A stretch of 64,000 nucleotides of DNA from NCBI GenBank assembly GCA_000750105.3, contig JPHH03000017.1:496001-560000 (forward strand), given 5' to 3'. The DNA is from Tolypocladium sp. Sup5 PDA-1. Lineage: Eukaryota; Ascomycota; Sordariomycetes; Hypocreales; Ophiocordycipitaceae. The notes under the pieces were generated by a model, which did not search any database, was not told where the DNA came from, and saw only the letters and a list, made by a program, of their open reading frames with translations. Numbering within the stretch: the stretch's first letter is position 1; every line of letters starts with the position of its first letter. This document shows, piece after piece, positions 12,059 to 22,435 of the stretch. The position numbers and the translations under genes were made by a program.

Positions 12059-12547
12059 GTTGGACGAGTGTCTCTGCGCACCAGTGCCGAAGCTATGTTT
12101 GCTGGCGTGGCGAGATGAGAGCCCGGGGCGACTGATGGAGGGTTGACAGAGTTGTGAGTGAGAGGCCGGCGACGCTAGAGGACACAGTCTCGGGGAGGTT
12201 CTCGGGGAGGCGAATGATCGTGGGCCGAGGCGTCCAATTGGCCTCATGTCAAGAACTGCAGCTCGCCGAGTGCAGATGCTGCCCAATTCTCTTTGCGCGT
12301 TTGCTTGAAAGGCAAGATAGTGCTGAGCGCTCCGAGGTTGTAATAAGCCGAAGTCGCATGCATGCATGCGGGCGCTGGCAAGCTCAGCAGCTCCCCACAG
12401 GCATGAGCTCATACTGTGCCAGAAACACGCGCCTCGCACCACCTGCGGTTTTGGATTGCTAATATCGTACCCCACGATCCATCTAATCAATCGCAAACCA
12501 CAAACCAGCAACCGAAAGTAAAGGCGCAAAACGCTCACTCCCCGACA
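12059..12547. promoter_or_regulatory. Divergent promoter region of nif3 and the BolA gene
   Basis: This 489-bp gap contains CCAATTGG at 12234-12241, which presents a CCAAT box on both strands. A further CCAAT is at 12283-12287. A perfect 16-bp palindrome built from CATG units lies at 12355-12370. CCAAT boxes are bound by the HAP complex, which in filamentous fungi works with HapX in iron control. A link to the Fe-S role of BolA is only inference. Confidence 0.45.
12355..12370. promoter_or_regulatory. 16-bp perfect palindrome of CATG units
   Basis: CGCATGCATGCATGCG is its own reverse complement. It lies midway between the divergent nif3 and BolA starts, where a dimeric regulator could bind. 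Its function is unknown. Confidence 0.5.
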
Positions 12548-12997
12548 ATGGCCCAGATCACAGACGCCAGTCTGCGCGCGACCATCGCGGAGCGCCTGCA
12601 GGCGGTCCACGTCGAGGTGACTGACATGTCCGGTGCGCTTGGCCCGTCCCCCGCAGCGCAGCACGAGCGCAGCACGAGCGCAGCACCCGAGCCCGCTGCA
12701 GACTTCCCTTCCTGCCGAGGTTGATGATCACGGTCGACATCGCTAACGCAATTCTCCATGGCCATAGGCGGCTGCGGCCAGGCCTTTACGACCCTCATCG
12801 TCTCCCCCCAATTCCAGGGCCTCAGCTCCCTCAAGCGCCACCGCCTCGTCAACGCCGCCCTCAAGGAGGAAATCGCCGCCATCCACGCCTGGACGGCAAA
12901 GTGCCAGACCGCCGACGAGTGGGAGCGGGACAGGGCCAAGGCCGGGCCGTCGATGGCCGGCACGGTCGGCGGACAGGTCGAGGGCACGACAGAGTAG
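12548..12997 (+). CDS. fra2: BolA-like protein, Fra2/BolA2 type
   Basis: A small BolA-fold protein of the cytosolic type that pairs with monothiol glutaredoxins to carry or sense [2Fe-2S] clusters. Exon 1 is 12548-12632 and exon 2 is 12768-12997, joined across a 135-bp intron with a CGCTAACG branch site, giving 104 residues. The join creates SGGCGQAFTTLIVSPQF, containing the class-defining Cys. It is followed by LKRHRLVNAALKEEIAAIHAW, the invariant RHR(L)V helix with its conserved His that can act as cluster ligand. The C-terminal 25 residues are polar and variable. The lack of a targeting peptide favours the cytosolic/nuclear paralogue over mitochondrial BolA forms. Confidence 0.92.
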
Positions 12998-13310
12998 GAC
13001 GGGGGGTCATACGGCGAGCGGCGGACGGCGCATCGGACGAGGTTTTCTTAGAGGCGGGAGGGCTGCGATATCACGAACAACACGGCATACATGATGGGAT
13101 GAACCCGGGCAGCGGCCTGCTTGGATCGATACCTTAGAACAGGGCATTTGCGAGTGCACAATTCAAACAAAACAGTTCATTAGACATGCACCATCGGCGG
13201 CGCCTTGTCCGTGCCTTTGACCATGCTTTTGACCATGCTATCCACAGGCACTTTGCGTGCCCCCTATTGCACGACTAACGAAACGAAAACGCCTTCTCTT
13301 CCTCGCCCGT
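12998..13310. other. Convergent 3' region between the BolA gene and AP-1 beta
   Basis: A 313-bp gap between two converging genes, expected to hold both 3' UTRs and polyadenylation signals. No coding signal or repeat was found. Confidence 0.5.
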
Positions 13311-15808
13311 CTACAGCAAGCCCAACAAGTCATCGCTATCCTTTTTCGGCTCCTGCGACCCGCCAGTCTGGGCGTTCTGCAGTTGCATCGCGGCGGGCAA
13401 CGGCTGGTTCGACTGCGGGCCTCCAAAGTCCAGTCCCTCGAATCCGCTCATCAAGTCGTTCATCCCGCTTCCGGCACTCGGCCCCGCCGCGCCGTTGCTG
13501 CTGCTGCTCGGAGCTGGCGGCGCGTCAAACATGCTCATCATGTCCGCCATACCCCCGGATGGAGCACCGCCAGCTGGGCTGGCAACCCGGTCGGGCGTCG
13601 CCGTGGCGCTCTGTTGCTCCTGCGATGCCGGCGCGGCGCCATCAAAGTCGATATCGAGGAGGTTCTCGACGTTGTTCTGAGAAGCCCCACCGCTCATGCC
13701 GTTGCCGGCAGCGGCTACCGATGCCGCGATGGGGTTGTCTTCAGCGTTTTGGCGCTGTTCCTGGATGGCTGCCCGCTGGATCTCGTCTGCCCCATAGCGG
13801 CCCTTGCCGACAAAGGACTCGGGCGGCTTGTGGTACACCGATGCCAGCGTCGAAAGCTCGGTGAGAAGTTGTTCCAACAGCGCGGGCGGCAAGCTAGTCA
13901 TGGTGGTGGAGATGGTGGGTTTTTGGGACAATATGATGCTCTGTTGCTTGTTAGTCCTCGTCCACGTTCCCGTATGAGCTGATACTTGCCTTGGCGACGT
14001 CCAGATCTCCCGACAGTAGACGCCAGTAGACATAGGCTCTGTCACGAATATCCGGGTTGTCGTTCTCGGCCGTCGCAGCCTGCAACACCTTCTGAACAAG
14101 GCCTTGCGTGTTGCTTGGCTTTTTCAAGAACAGTTTGACAACGGCAGTCAATATTTGTAGCTGCGTCTGTGGTTGTGTTAGCTGACGCGTCTGGTGAGGC
14201 ATCCTCGTGTCAGCATACCTGAGTAAACTCTTCCATGAATCCCTCGACGAAGCTCTCCAGAATCTCGTCCGCATTGTTGATCTTTTCCGCATACTCGCCG
14301 ACGATCCAGATTAAAGAGCCACGAGCGTCGGGCTCATCCAGCTCGTCAATGTACTTGCAGAGCGTCGGAATGACTCCCTCGTAGCCAGGGTACTTTCGTA
14401 GAATATCCTTGATGACGACGGTAGCCTCCTGGACAACGTAGTTGACCTTTGTTGAAATGAGGTCCTCCAGAGCCTGGACACACTTGGCGCTTGCGTTTTC
14501 GATCTTGATGGCCACCTGTCCGATGGCCTTGACCGCCCTGCGCACAAAGTCCATGTCGACTTCCAAGGCGTACTCTTTCAGTTCGGCCAGTAGCTGCTCG
14601 TAGTTCTTCTCGTTTGCTATCCTGACCATAATCTCCAGTTTCTGCAGCTTGACGTACGGCGGATCGTTGTACTTGCAAAAGAAGACTCGCAGTTCTTTGC
14701 TCAGAATATCCGGCTTGGCCTGCAGCAGCAAGTCGATGTTTCGCAGCGCAACGTACTGGACCTCGGGGGCAGAGGCGACCAAGGTAACTGGTCAAACTGT
14801 CAGCACAAGAAACCTGTCATCACAGGGGTACTACCGACCTAGAGGAGGTGCCATCTTTTTGAGGTATGATCTGACCGACTCTGGGTTAAGCGCCTTCATG
14901 TGAATAAAGACCACCTTGATCGCAGCCAAGACGACGCTGGGGTTGACGTGTTGGAACTGCGGCGTGACCCGCTCGCAGATGTGCTCCGACTCCTTGACGT
15001 CCGAGGCCGGGTAGTCGGCCAAGGTGCTAAGGATTGTGATTCTCCCCCACTCAGTACACTCGTTGAGAGCCAGTAGAAGCTTCTTGAGGGTCGCGGGGGT
15101 GACGACGAGCGCTTTGGTCTCGGGGGCTGTCTCGCTGATCTCCTGAAGCGCCTGCACCGAGTTTGCGACGACCATTGGGTTCGGGTCGCCAATCAACTCC
15201 TGCAACGACTCGAGAAAGCCATTTTCTATGCACATGGACGGGTTGAGGTCGAAAAGCTTGGCGACGCAGATGGCAGCCGTCTTGCGCACGTAGGGCGACT
15301 CGTCCCGCAGCGTCTTCCGCAGCGGCTCCTCCATGTAGTCCACCATCTTGTCCACTCGAATGCAGCCCATCGTGCGGATGGCCAGGGCTCGTATCAGGGG
15401 GTTCGGGTCTTCGGAGTCTTGTACAAAGGTATTAACGGCGAGGATGCACAGGTCGGGGTGTGATTTGGCGTAGTTCCTGCTACCGTGTCAGCACATCGCC
15501 CAGCGCCTCAGGTCTCAACGGAATCCGGCGTGATTGGCATCACGCCTGGCACTCGCTGGCACTGCCAAGGTCGCTCACATGAGGTATAGGTACACCAGCT
15601 TCTTCTGGTCAAGATCGCCCGTCGCAATGTTCTTCAGGACGTCGGGGAACAGGGCAGACACATCCTTGCCCAGCGTCATGGCCATGATGGTCTTCTGGAT
15701 GGACTCCTTGCGCTCGTACGCATACTGAGAGACCAGGCCCGCCCGAAGCTCAAAGGTCTCGCCCTTCCGTGGCGCGGCAAAGGCGCCGCGGATGCGATTT
15801 ACCGCCAT
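13311..15808 (-). CDS. apl2: AP-1 complex subunit beta (beta-adaptin)
   Basis: Large chain of the clathrin adaptor AP-1, which sorts cargo between trans-Golgi and endosomes. Five exons (15808-15579, 15476-14839, 14787-14219, 14166-13990, 13940-13311) give 747 residues. The first ~570 residues form the HEAT/armadillo trunk, beginning MAVNRIRGAFAAPRKGE and including MGCIRVDKMVDYMEEPLR, SPYVRKTAAICVAKLFDLNP, KYNDPPYVKLQKLEIM and IWIVGEYAEKINNADEIL. The hinge carries a clathrin-box-like NLLDIDFDG. The protein ends in EPKKDSDDLLGLL, without the C-terminal ear of animal beta1, which is usual for fungal AP-1 beta. The fourth intron (13989-13941) begins GCAAGT, a GC-AG intron; splicing it restores the conserved AKSIILSQKP run. 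The stop in the unspliced reading supports real removal. Confidence 0.95.
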
Positions 15809-16709
15809 CGTGGACGAGGCTCTGCGATCGTGGAGGGGCAGGGGAGTCGGTTTCGGAGAGGGCGGTGGGACGAGGAGTGCAACTGGTCTTGGTGAGGCTG
15901 TGGCTATGAGCAGCCCGAGCGCCTTCGTCTAGTTTGTCCCTGGCTCGAGGTTCGCCTCTCGTCGCCTGGTGGACGGTGTCTGGAGCAATTCGCGAGGTGG
16001 GTGTAGTCCGTAGATGCAGCTTAGCCAGATATGCCAAGAGCTGGCACGAGGTGATGCCCAGGGGCCTGTGGTTGCGCGTTAACTGGGCTTAGTGCCGTCG
16101 ACACTCTCGCTCAGGCCGGCCAGTGCCTAGCAGTCAGGTGACCTCACTGATCCACGGCTGTATTAGTACGTGGGTCATCCTCAACATCTCAGGTAAGCAG
16201 GCTGCCAGCAACACAGGAAACATGAACCGCGACGCATTCGCCATCTGAAACGGCCAAAAGTCCGACATAAATGCAGCTCAGTGCGGAGATTGATGCTGGA
16301 ATACTGCACTGCATAGCTCTGTCATTCTGCGGGTTGGCACGTGGCTCAGCCTCAGACTCAGACCAGCATGGTAAACTCCGACTCTGTTGACTCTGGTGAG
16401 ACCACAACTAACAGCAGGCAGGCCAACTTCCCGAACCTCCGTCGGCTCTTTATCGAGTCCAGGACAGATGATGAAGAGAGAGAAGTCTCACGAAAGGCTG
16501 TGCGTGTTCATCGGTACACGCGGCGCTGAGATACTGACTGACCTCTATCAGTTCTACAACGCAGTACTCTTCATGGGATCTGTGGCCGTCTTCAGCTTAA
16601 TCGCCCAGAAACTAAATGCGGGCAAATGAATTTCTTCCATGATACCCTAGTTGGCAGTTGGCGCTATAAGCTGTATTTTATCTTAATGCATATTCCTTTC
16701 ATGCCCGGT
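15809..16709. other. Intergenic region upstream of AP-1 beta
   Basis: About 900 bp lie between the AP-1 beta start and the stop of DNA ligase I. The first ~200 bp should be the AP-1 beta promoter. Short open frames between 16189 and 16629 show no recognisable protein and I treat them as chance. Confidence 0.5.
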
Positions 16710-19421
16710 CTAGTCATGGTCCTCCTCGCCATCGTCGTCTTCGGGCTGCGCCTTGCTACCCTGCTCCGTCACCACCTTCGCTTCCTGTTTCCTCCAAAGG
16801 CCCGCCAGAAAGTCGTTGGTACTAGCCTCTTCAATGCTCTTGTCATCTCTTTTCTTAAGAAACCTAGGGAATCTCAGACTCAACCCTCGCTCGTCGCTGA
16901 CGAGGCCAATTGCGGCAGTGTAAGTCGGGCTCATCGTAATGTCCGCAAAAGCCATCTCCCAGACTTCTTGCGGCTCAAACCACACATCAGGGCTTGGCCC
17001 AGAATATTCGATAAAGCTGGGCTTTTGTGGCCGAATATTCTTCGCCTCGCCACTCTCTCTGCCATCATCGTAAAACTCCTTTTTCGCTTTGTAGAAAGCG
17101 TCGGTGAAGCCGGATATGCACTTGCAGACGGCTTCAAGAGTGCCGCTTTCTTCATTACGCACAGCGAGAAGGACCGGCGACCACCACTTTGCCTTTCGCC
17201 CCTGTCCATGCCATCCCGCTATGGGTATCAGGTCCAGTGTGTCAAAGCTGGAGTTGTAATCCTTCTTGACCTTGAGCCAAGAATCAAGCCGCTTGTCTGG
17301 TTCATACGTCGCCAGTAGCGGCTTCCTTCGAGACTTGACCTTCTTTTCCTCGCCGTCGGCAGCAGGCCCATTCTTGGTCTTTTGCCTGGACTTGGGCCTG
17401 GATTTCGGCGTCGACAGTTTCTCGGGGTCTTCCTGCAGTTGAGTCTCGGCGTCACCGAGGTACGGCACCGCGGGCAAGTTGTCCAGAATCTTGACCATGA
17501 TTCCTTCACATTTGCTCTCCGTGGCCGATTTGAAGAAGTCGAGAACAGATTCAGAGTCTCCAGATGTGGCATCAAGGCTCTTTACCCAGGTAAAATGGTG
17601 CGGCACTTCGGTGAACAAGGATCGCAGTAGCTCCCTCCGCTCTCTAAACGGCCGGTCAAGAAGTGGCTGTCCGTTGAGGTACATGAGGTCGAACGAAAAC
17701 AGGCACACATCAATCTTGATGCTGCCAATTGCAACGTCCTTTCTCGCGCGGTTCGTCAGCGTCTGAAAGTTTTTGAGCTCACCCGACCCGCGATCGACAG
17801 CGACGACCTCTCCTTCCATGATGAAACTGCCAACTCCTTCTCCTCGAATTTTGGGCACCAATTCCACAAGGTCGGGATATTTATCAGTCATGAGCTCCAG
17901 ATGTCGTGAGAATATCGACACCTTGCCTTGCTCATCGCAGTGTATCTGTGCTCTCTGCCCGTCGTATTTGAACTCGCAGGCAAAGTCTCGCCCTTGAAGT
18001 TTTGTCAACATCTCTGACAAGTCCCGCGTAATGCTTCCAAGCATGGGCCGGAGAGGGATGTGCAGTGTCAAGCCACAGCGAGCTGGCAGCTCCTCTGTGA
18101 CACCAATTTCGAGAAGCACTGGTATGAGGTCGTCGTAGTTGGGCCGTTTCGCAAAGCAAGCTTTGACAATCTCCTCGGCCCTGCCCCAGACTTCGGCCAG
18201 CTCGTCCTTTTTGAGCTTGGATAACTCAGGGATGGACTTTAGCGGGAAATCCGCGTTTGGAGGGCGGGAAAGCAGAAATGCCCTTGAAAGCGCAATGAGC
18301 ATGGTCGTCTTGACCGCACCTATTCTGAGCTGTGAAGAGGTTAGCAAACAGAAATCACGTCTAGTAGACGTACTGACATGCTGACAAAGAGTCCGCACAA
18401 TGAAGCGGCTCTCTTCTCCTCCTCTGGCATCTTGCAAAAGTCTATCAACAATCCGCTGCTTGACTTCGTTGCTTCCTTGGCCTTGGCTTGTGGCGATCTT
18501 GAGTAGGGACTGGTACACGCCCTTGATAGTCAGTGGCTTGGGTTTCCTCAGCGTGAAGCTCTGTTTCTTCTTTGCCTCGAATGCCACGTCCCCTGCGTCG
18601 CCATACTTGTCATAGATGGCCTTGAGTGCTCGATTGTCCAGGCCGCAGACTTGTCTAAGCGCTTTGGAGATCGCTGAGCCGCCCAGGCCCAATTCCAGAG
18701 ATATGTACGGCGGCGAAATGGAGTTTGTAGCAAGCCACACCTACTCTCGTTAAGGCTGTCCAACAAACATAAGCAAGAAACTTACAGCTGGTAGTAAGCT
18801 ACCCGGGTCTCCTTCAATCAAGACTCTCAAGCAGTTGACAAGGGTATCGACAATCTTTATACGGCTCGTTGTCGCACTGACAAGAACAAAGCACCTTGTG
18901 AGCAAACCGTAGGATGCATTTCCACCCTCTGAAGCCCAGTGCTGCTGCAATTGGGAGACATATTTGGACGGGTCAAATATGAGCGGCGATTCATCGAGCG
19001 GAATAGACGAGGTGACGGCATCTTCGGCCATGCCCGTCGATTGGAGGGTAAGCGTGGTCTTTGACGTCCCATTCGGCTCCGTCGAGGCAGTAGTGTTTGG
19101 TGGCACTGGCTTGGGCCCGTCGGAGCCGGCGTCTTTGCTCAGTGTCCCCAGGTCGTCACCCTTGACTTCATCTTTAGTGCCTTGCGCTGCATTCCTAGCC
19201 TCACTTGCAATCTCTTGGTCCCATTCGGCCTGGAGTTTGCGAGCTAGCTCCTCGTCTGTGAGCTCAGTTACACCGCCACTTGGCGCCGTGCTTGCGGAAG
19301 ATGAGGGTGCGGCAGAGTCATTCTGTCTTTGTTTAGAGAAGAAGTACTCCAGTCCTTTGGGCTGAGCTGCCGCCGATTTGTTGCCATTGTTCAGCTTTCT
19401 CTTCTTAGCTGGGCTGGACAT
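16710..19421 (-). CDS. cdc9: ATP-dependent DNA ligase I
   Basis: Nuclear replicative DNA ligase that seals Okazaki fragments and repair nicks. Exons 19421-18786, 18740-18378 and 18329-16710 give 872 residues. The N-terminus holds a basic KKRKLNNG nuclear signal and a PIP-box-like GLEYFF for clamp binding. The DNA-binding domain includes SISPPYISLELGLGGSAI and LRIGAVKTTM. The adenylation core has the nucleophile Lys (about residue 454) in EFKYDGQRAQIH, followed by SRHLELMTDKYPDL, EGEVVAVD and a SKCEGIMVK motif. The OB-fold carries DSWLKVKKDY and the C-terminus RFPRFLKKRDDKSIEEAS. A basic insert between EGIMVK and the OB-fold (KSRPKSRQKTK) and an acidic tail are lineage features. The second intron (18377-18330) is 48 bp, multiple of three and stop-free, so retention would insert 16 residues. 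Confidence 0.95.
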
Positions 19422-19747
19422 TGTACCGGTACGGTGTGGTTACGTGGCCATGGTGTAAGCATGCGCCGAGACTCGCAACGCAGATGAAAGTCAAGTCCGT
19501 ATGGTCGTGCACTCGCATGCGAAGCTCGATGACGATGAACGGGAGCACACGCGAGAGCACGTGATCGCACTGTAGCTCCCTGAACTCTGTACGAAGTATC
19601 GGCACGGAACAATGGCAAGCCCCGCCCCACGCCCACAACAAGCGACACCACAATCGAAAACTTCGTGCCCCACCATCACGAACGTCGACATCCCCCTCAG
19701 TTCCCGACGTCCCCCCAATCAATCAGCCACCCCCCAAAACCGACAAA
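19422..19747. promoter_or_regulatory. Divergent promoter of DNA ligase I and eIF3k
   Basis: This 326-bp shared promoter holds a 10-bp palindrome TCGCATGCGA at 19513-19522, a second GCATGC near 19458, and a CACGTG E-box near 19558. No MluI cell-cycle box was seen, although ligase I genes often carry one. CT/CA-rich sequence precedes the eIF3k start. Confidence 0.45.
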
Positions 19748-20662
19748 ATGAACGGCGAAGATCCGCCCGAGAGGCCCGACTACGTCACCAGCATCATCAA
19801 CGGCCTCGAGCGCTACAACCCCGAGGCTGTGAGCTCGCTCGAGACGTACCTGCAAGAGCAATGCGACCAGAAGTACTGCGACTCCAACGCGAACCGGACG
19901 TTGCTGAAGCTGTGAGTGGCCTTCTGATTTGCGGGATTGCGCTTGGATCTCCTCGGGGCAGTTTTGTGATGACTAGATGTCAACGTTTCCTATTACCTGA
20001 CTGCGACGGGTCTAAACAGCCCAGTCGCTCGTGAAGTCAGCTTTTAGATCTATCTGACCTGCCACATTTATCGCTTCGATGTAACGCATCAGGCTGTCAA
20101 GGCGCGCGGCTGACAAGTGCTCTTCAGCTACCAACTCAACCCCGACCGAATCAAGGATGAAGTCGTCACCAACATCCTCGTCAAGGCCATGACCCAGTTC
20201 CCCTCCGCGCAATTCTCCCTCGCCCTCCACCTCATCAACCCCTCGGCCGCCGCGAGCGGCGAACTCCACGAGGCCCTGACCAAGCTGCGGACGCTCAACT
20301 CGCAGCTCGAGGGCGCGCAATACGCCCAGTTCTGGTCGACCGTGGACGGCGACGACCTGTGCGCCGACCTCATCGCCGATATCGCCGGCTTCGAGGACAT
20401 GATCCGACACAAGATCGTTATCCTGGTCTCGCAGGCCTTTAGGGAGGTCAAGCTCAGCCACCTGGAGTCGTGGCTCGGCCTGAGCGAGGACGCCACCAAG
20501 AAGTTTATCACGGATGTTTGCGGTTGGAGCGTCGACGCCGACGGCAGCATCAAGGTCCCCTCGAACCCGGACAACGAGGCCAAGAAGTCGGAGATTCGCG
20601 AGGACGTCAACGTCGACCAGTTCGCGAGGGTGATCCGGAGGTCTTGGGAGGAGACTGTATAA
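19748..20662 (+). CDS. Translation initiation factor eIF3 subunit K
   Basis: Small PCI-domain subunit of the eIF3 complex that docks the 40S ribosome. Exon 1 is 19748-19911 and exon 2 is 20128-20662, giving 232 residues, the usual size for eIF3k. The N-terminal DYVTSIINGLERYNPEAV and the spliced NANRTLLKLYQLNPDRIKDEVV are strongly conserved in fungal eIF3k. The C-terminal half forms the winged-helix part (LSHLESWLGLSEDATKKFI, ending VDQFARVIRRSWEETV). The intron is 216 bp, long for this window. It converges on tsr4/PDCD2 with 232 bp between stops. Yeast Saccharomyces lacks this subunit; filamentous fungi keep it. Confidence 0.93.
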
Positions 20663-20894
20663 GCGGAAGATGGAGAGGCGCGGACTGTTACGAGGAAATG
20701 GTATTCATGGCGAACCATGATGCGCAAGGACTTGCATGATGGCATGGCATGGTTGGGGGGACCAAAATCCAAATTGGCGTTTAATAGGACATGTCATTAA
20801 AAAAGCGATATCGAGATCTAGAGACGGCATAGAACGCAATCTTTATGGTCATGGCTAAGGGTCAGTCGTCTATCCGTGACGTGTATCCCATCCC

Positions 20895-22173
20895 TTAGTT
20901 TTGCTTCGACAGTTCCTCCCACTGTACACCCGCCCACTCCTCAAGGTATCCCACCTCGCCCTTTTCCGTCTGCCTGGGAACGCAGTCCTTCTCGCACACC
21001 CCCACGATGATGGTCCCCCACTCCATGCCCTCCAAGCTCAGCTCATCGGCCTCGAGCTCCGCGATCGCATTCGGCGTCAGCTGCACCTCAAACACCTTGC
21101 GCCCGCCGCAGTTGGTGCACCCGGGGATGCCCCCCTTGCCGCTGAGCCTATCACCCACGGCGTCCGTCTTGGAGTACAGCAGCGGGGCGCCGGCGAACTC
21201 GTAGCGGATGACCTGGTCGGGGTTCTGGGCGAGGCGGTCGGCGAATTTCTGGAAGGCGGCGTCCATGGCGGACTCGAAGGCCTCGCGGTCGAGGATGGAG
21301 GGCTCGGGGGCGTCGGCGTCCTCGATGCGGGCGTTGGCGGGGATGGCGGTGGGCGTCGGGTCGAGGGTCTCGAAGTCGGCGTCGGCGAGGTAGAGCACGG
21401 GGTAGGGCTTTGGATGGGAGGCGGTTTCGGGCCAGGGCTCTTGGGGCGGTGGTGGTTGGGAGGGAGGCGCGTTTAGGGATAGGCTCTCGGCGAAGGTCTT
21501 GCTGAGGGATTGGGTGGTTGGGTCTGACGGCGTGTCCTTTGCTGGCTGGCTGGCAAAGGGGTTGGATGAAGAGGGCCCGGGGCTGAAGGGGTTGCCCGAG
21601 CCCGAGGAGGAACTGAACGGGTTCGAGTTGGTCGAGAATGGGTTTCCTCCAGCAGCGCTGCCGCCCAAAGCCTTTGCGCCAAACAGCGCCTCTCCCAGCC
21701 CCGGTCCGTCAGTCTTGGGCTTCGGCTCCTCCTGTGTCTCATTCTCCTCCGGCTGAGCCTCAGCCTGCGCAGCTGCTTCGTTCTCCCAAACCCGCACGCT
21801 TCTCAGGACCCGAATGCTGCCCTCCTTGCGCCGACACGTCTTTCTCGGGCAGGCAAAGACGTATAACCGTCGCTCGTGGCCGGGGAATCGTTCAGGCAGC
21901 TCGCCGTTCAGCTGTAGTAGCAGGACCATCAGGTCCTTGCAGGCTTTGCATCGTGCGAATGCCGCGGAAGGGGGCTTCTCAGCGTCCAGCCAGTCCTGTT
22001 TTCCTCCGTGTTAGCGGCATGACGCCTGAAGATGGGTGTTGCGGGCATCATACTGGACGGCCTCCCAGTTTACTTATGGTATCTTCGTCGGCATCCTTGG
22101 ACGCATAGCCCAGGAGCACGTTTGTCTCCGTAAAGTCTCCTTCCGTGGAGTCGGAATCGTAGTCGGTCACCAT
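20895..22173 (-). CDS. tsr4: PDCD2/Tsr4-type ribosome assembly chaperone
   Basis: Orthologue of yeast Tsr4 and animal PDCD2, a dedicated chaperone that binds ribosomal protein uS5 (Rps2) as it is made. Exon 1 is 22173-22054 and exon 2 is 21995-20895, giving 406 residues. The start reads MVTDYDSDSTEGDFTETNVLLGYASKD, then LGGRPDWLD at the splice join, then a Cys-rich element (ARCKACKDLMVLLLQLNGELPERFP, FACPRKTCRRKEGS) and the C-terminal PDCD2_C domain (DQVIRYEFAGAPLLYS, CTNCGG, FEVQLTPNAI). The central linker has four NPF tripeptides in Ser/Gly-rich sequence, resembling EH-domain ligands; whether they are used is unknown. Confidence 0.92.
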
Positions 22174-22435
22174 GGTCGCGAGTGTGTTGACTTCAGATGC
22201 TTGTGATGGTGGGGTGAATTTTTTTGGGCGGAAAAAAAGTCGACCTTGAACTCGATGCGGGGCTTAGCGCATCACCACGACAGCCACTTTCAGCAACAAC
22301 TCAACGGCTTGCGCTTCCTCTACGTCCATTCGAATTTCTCCTAAGTCATGAGACTGCAGCGAGTTTAATTAAACCGTCGTACATAGATAGACCAGTGAAC
22401 TTTTGTTCTAATGTAAATCTATGCAACATTACCAT

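Noticed and set aside
16626..17318. 230-codon plus-strand frame overlapping DNA ligase I
   Set aside because: It is the antisense shadow of the ligase C-terminus.
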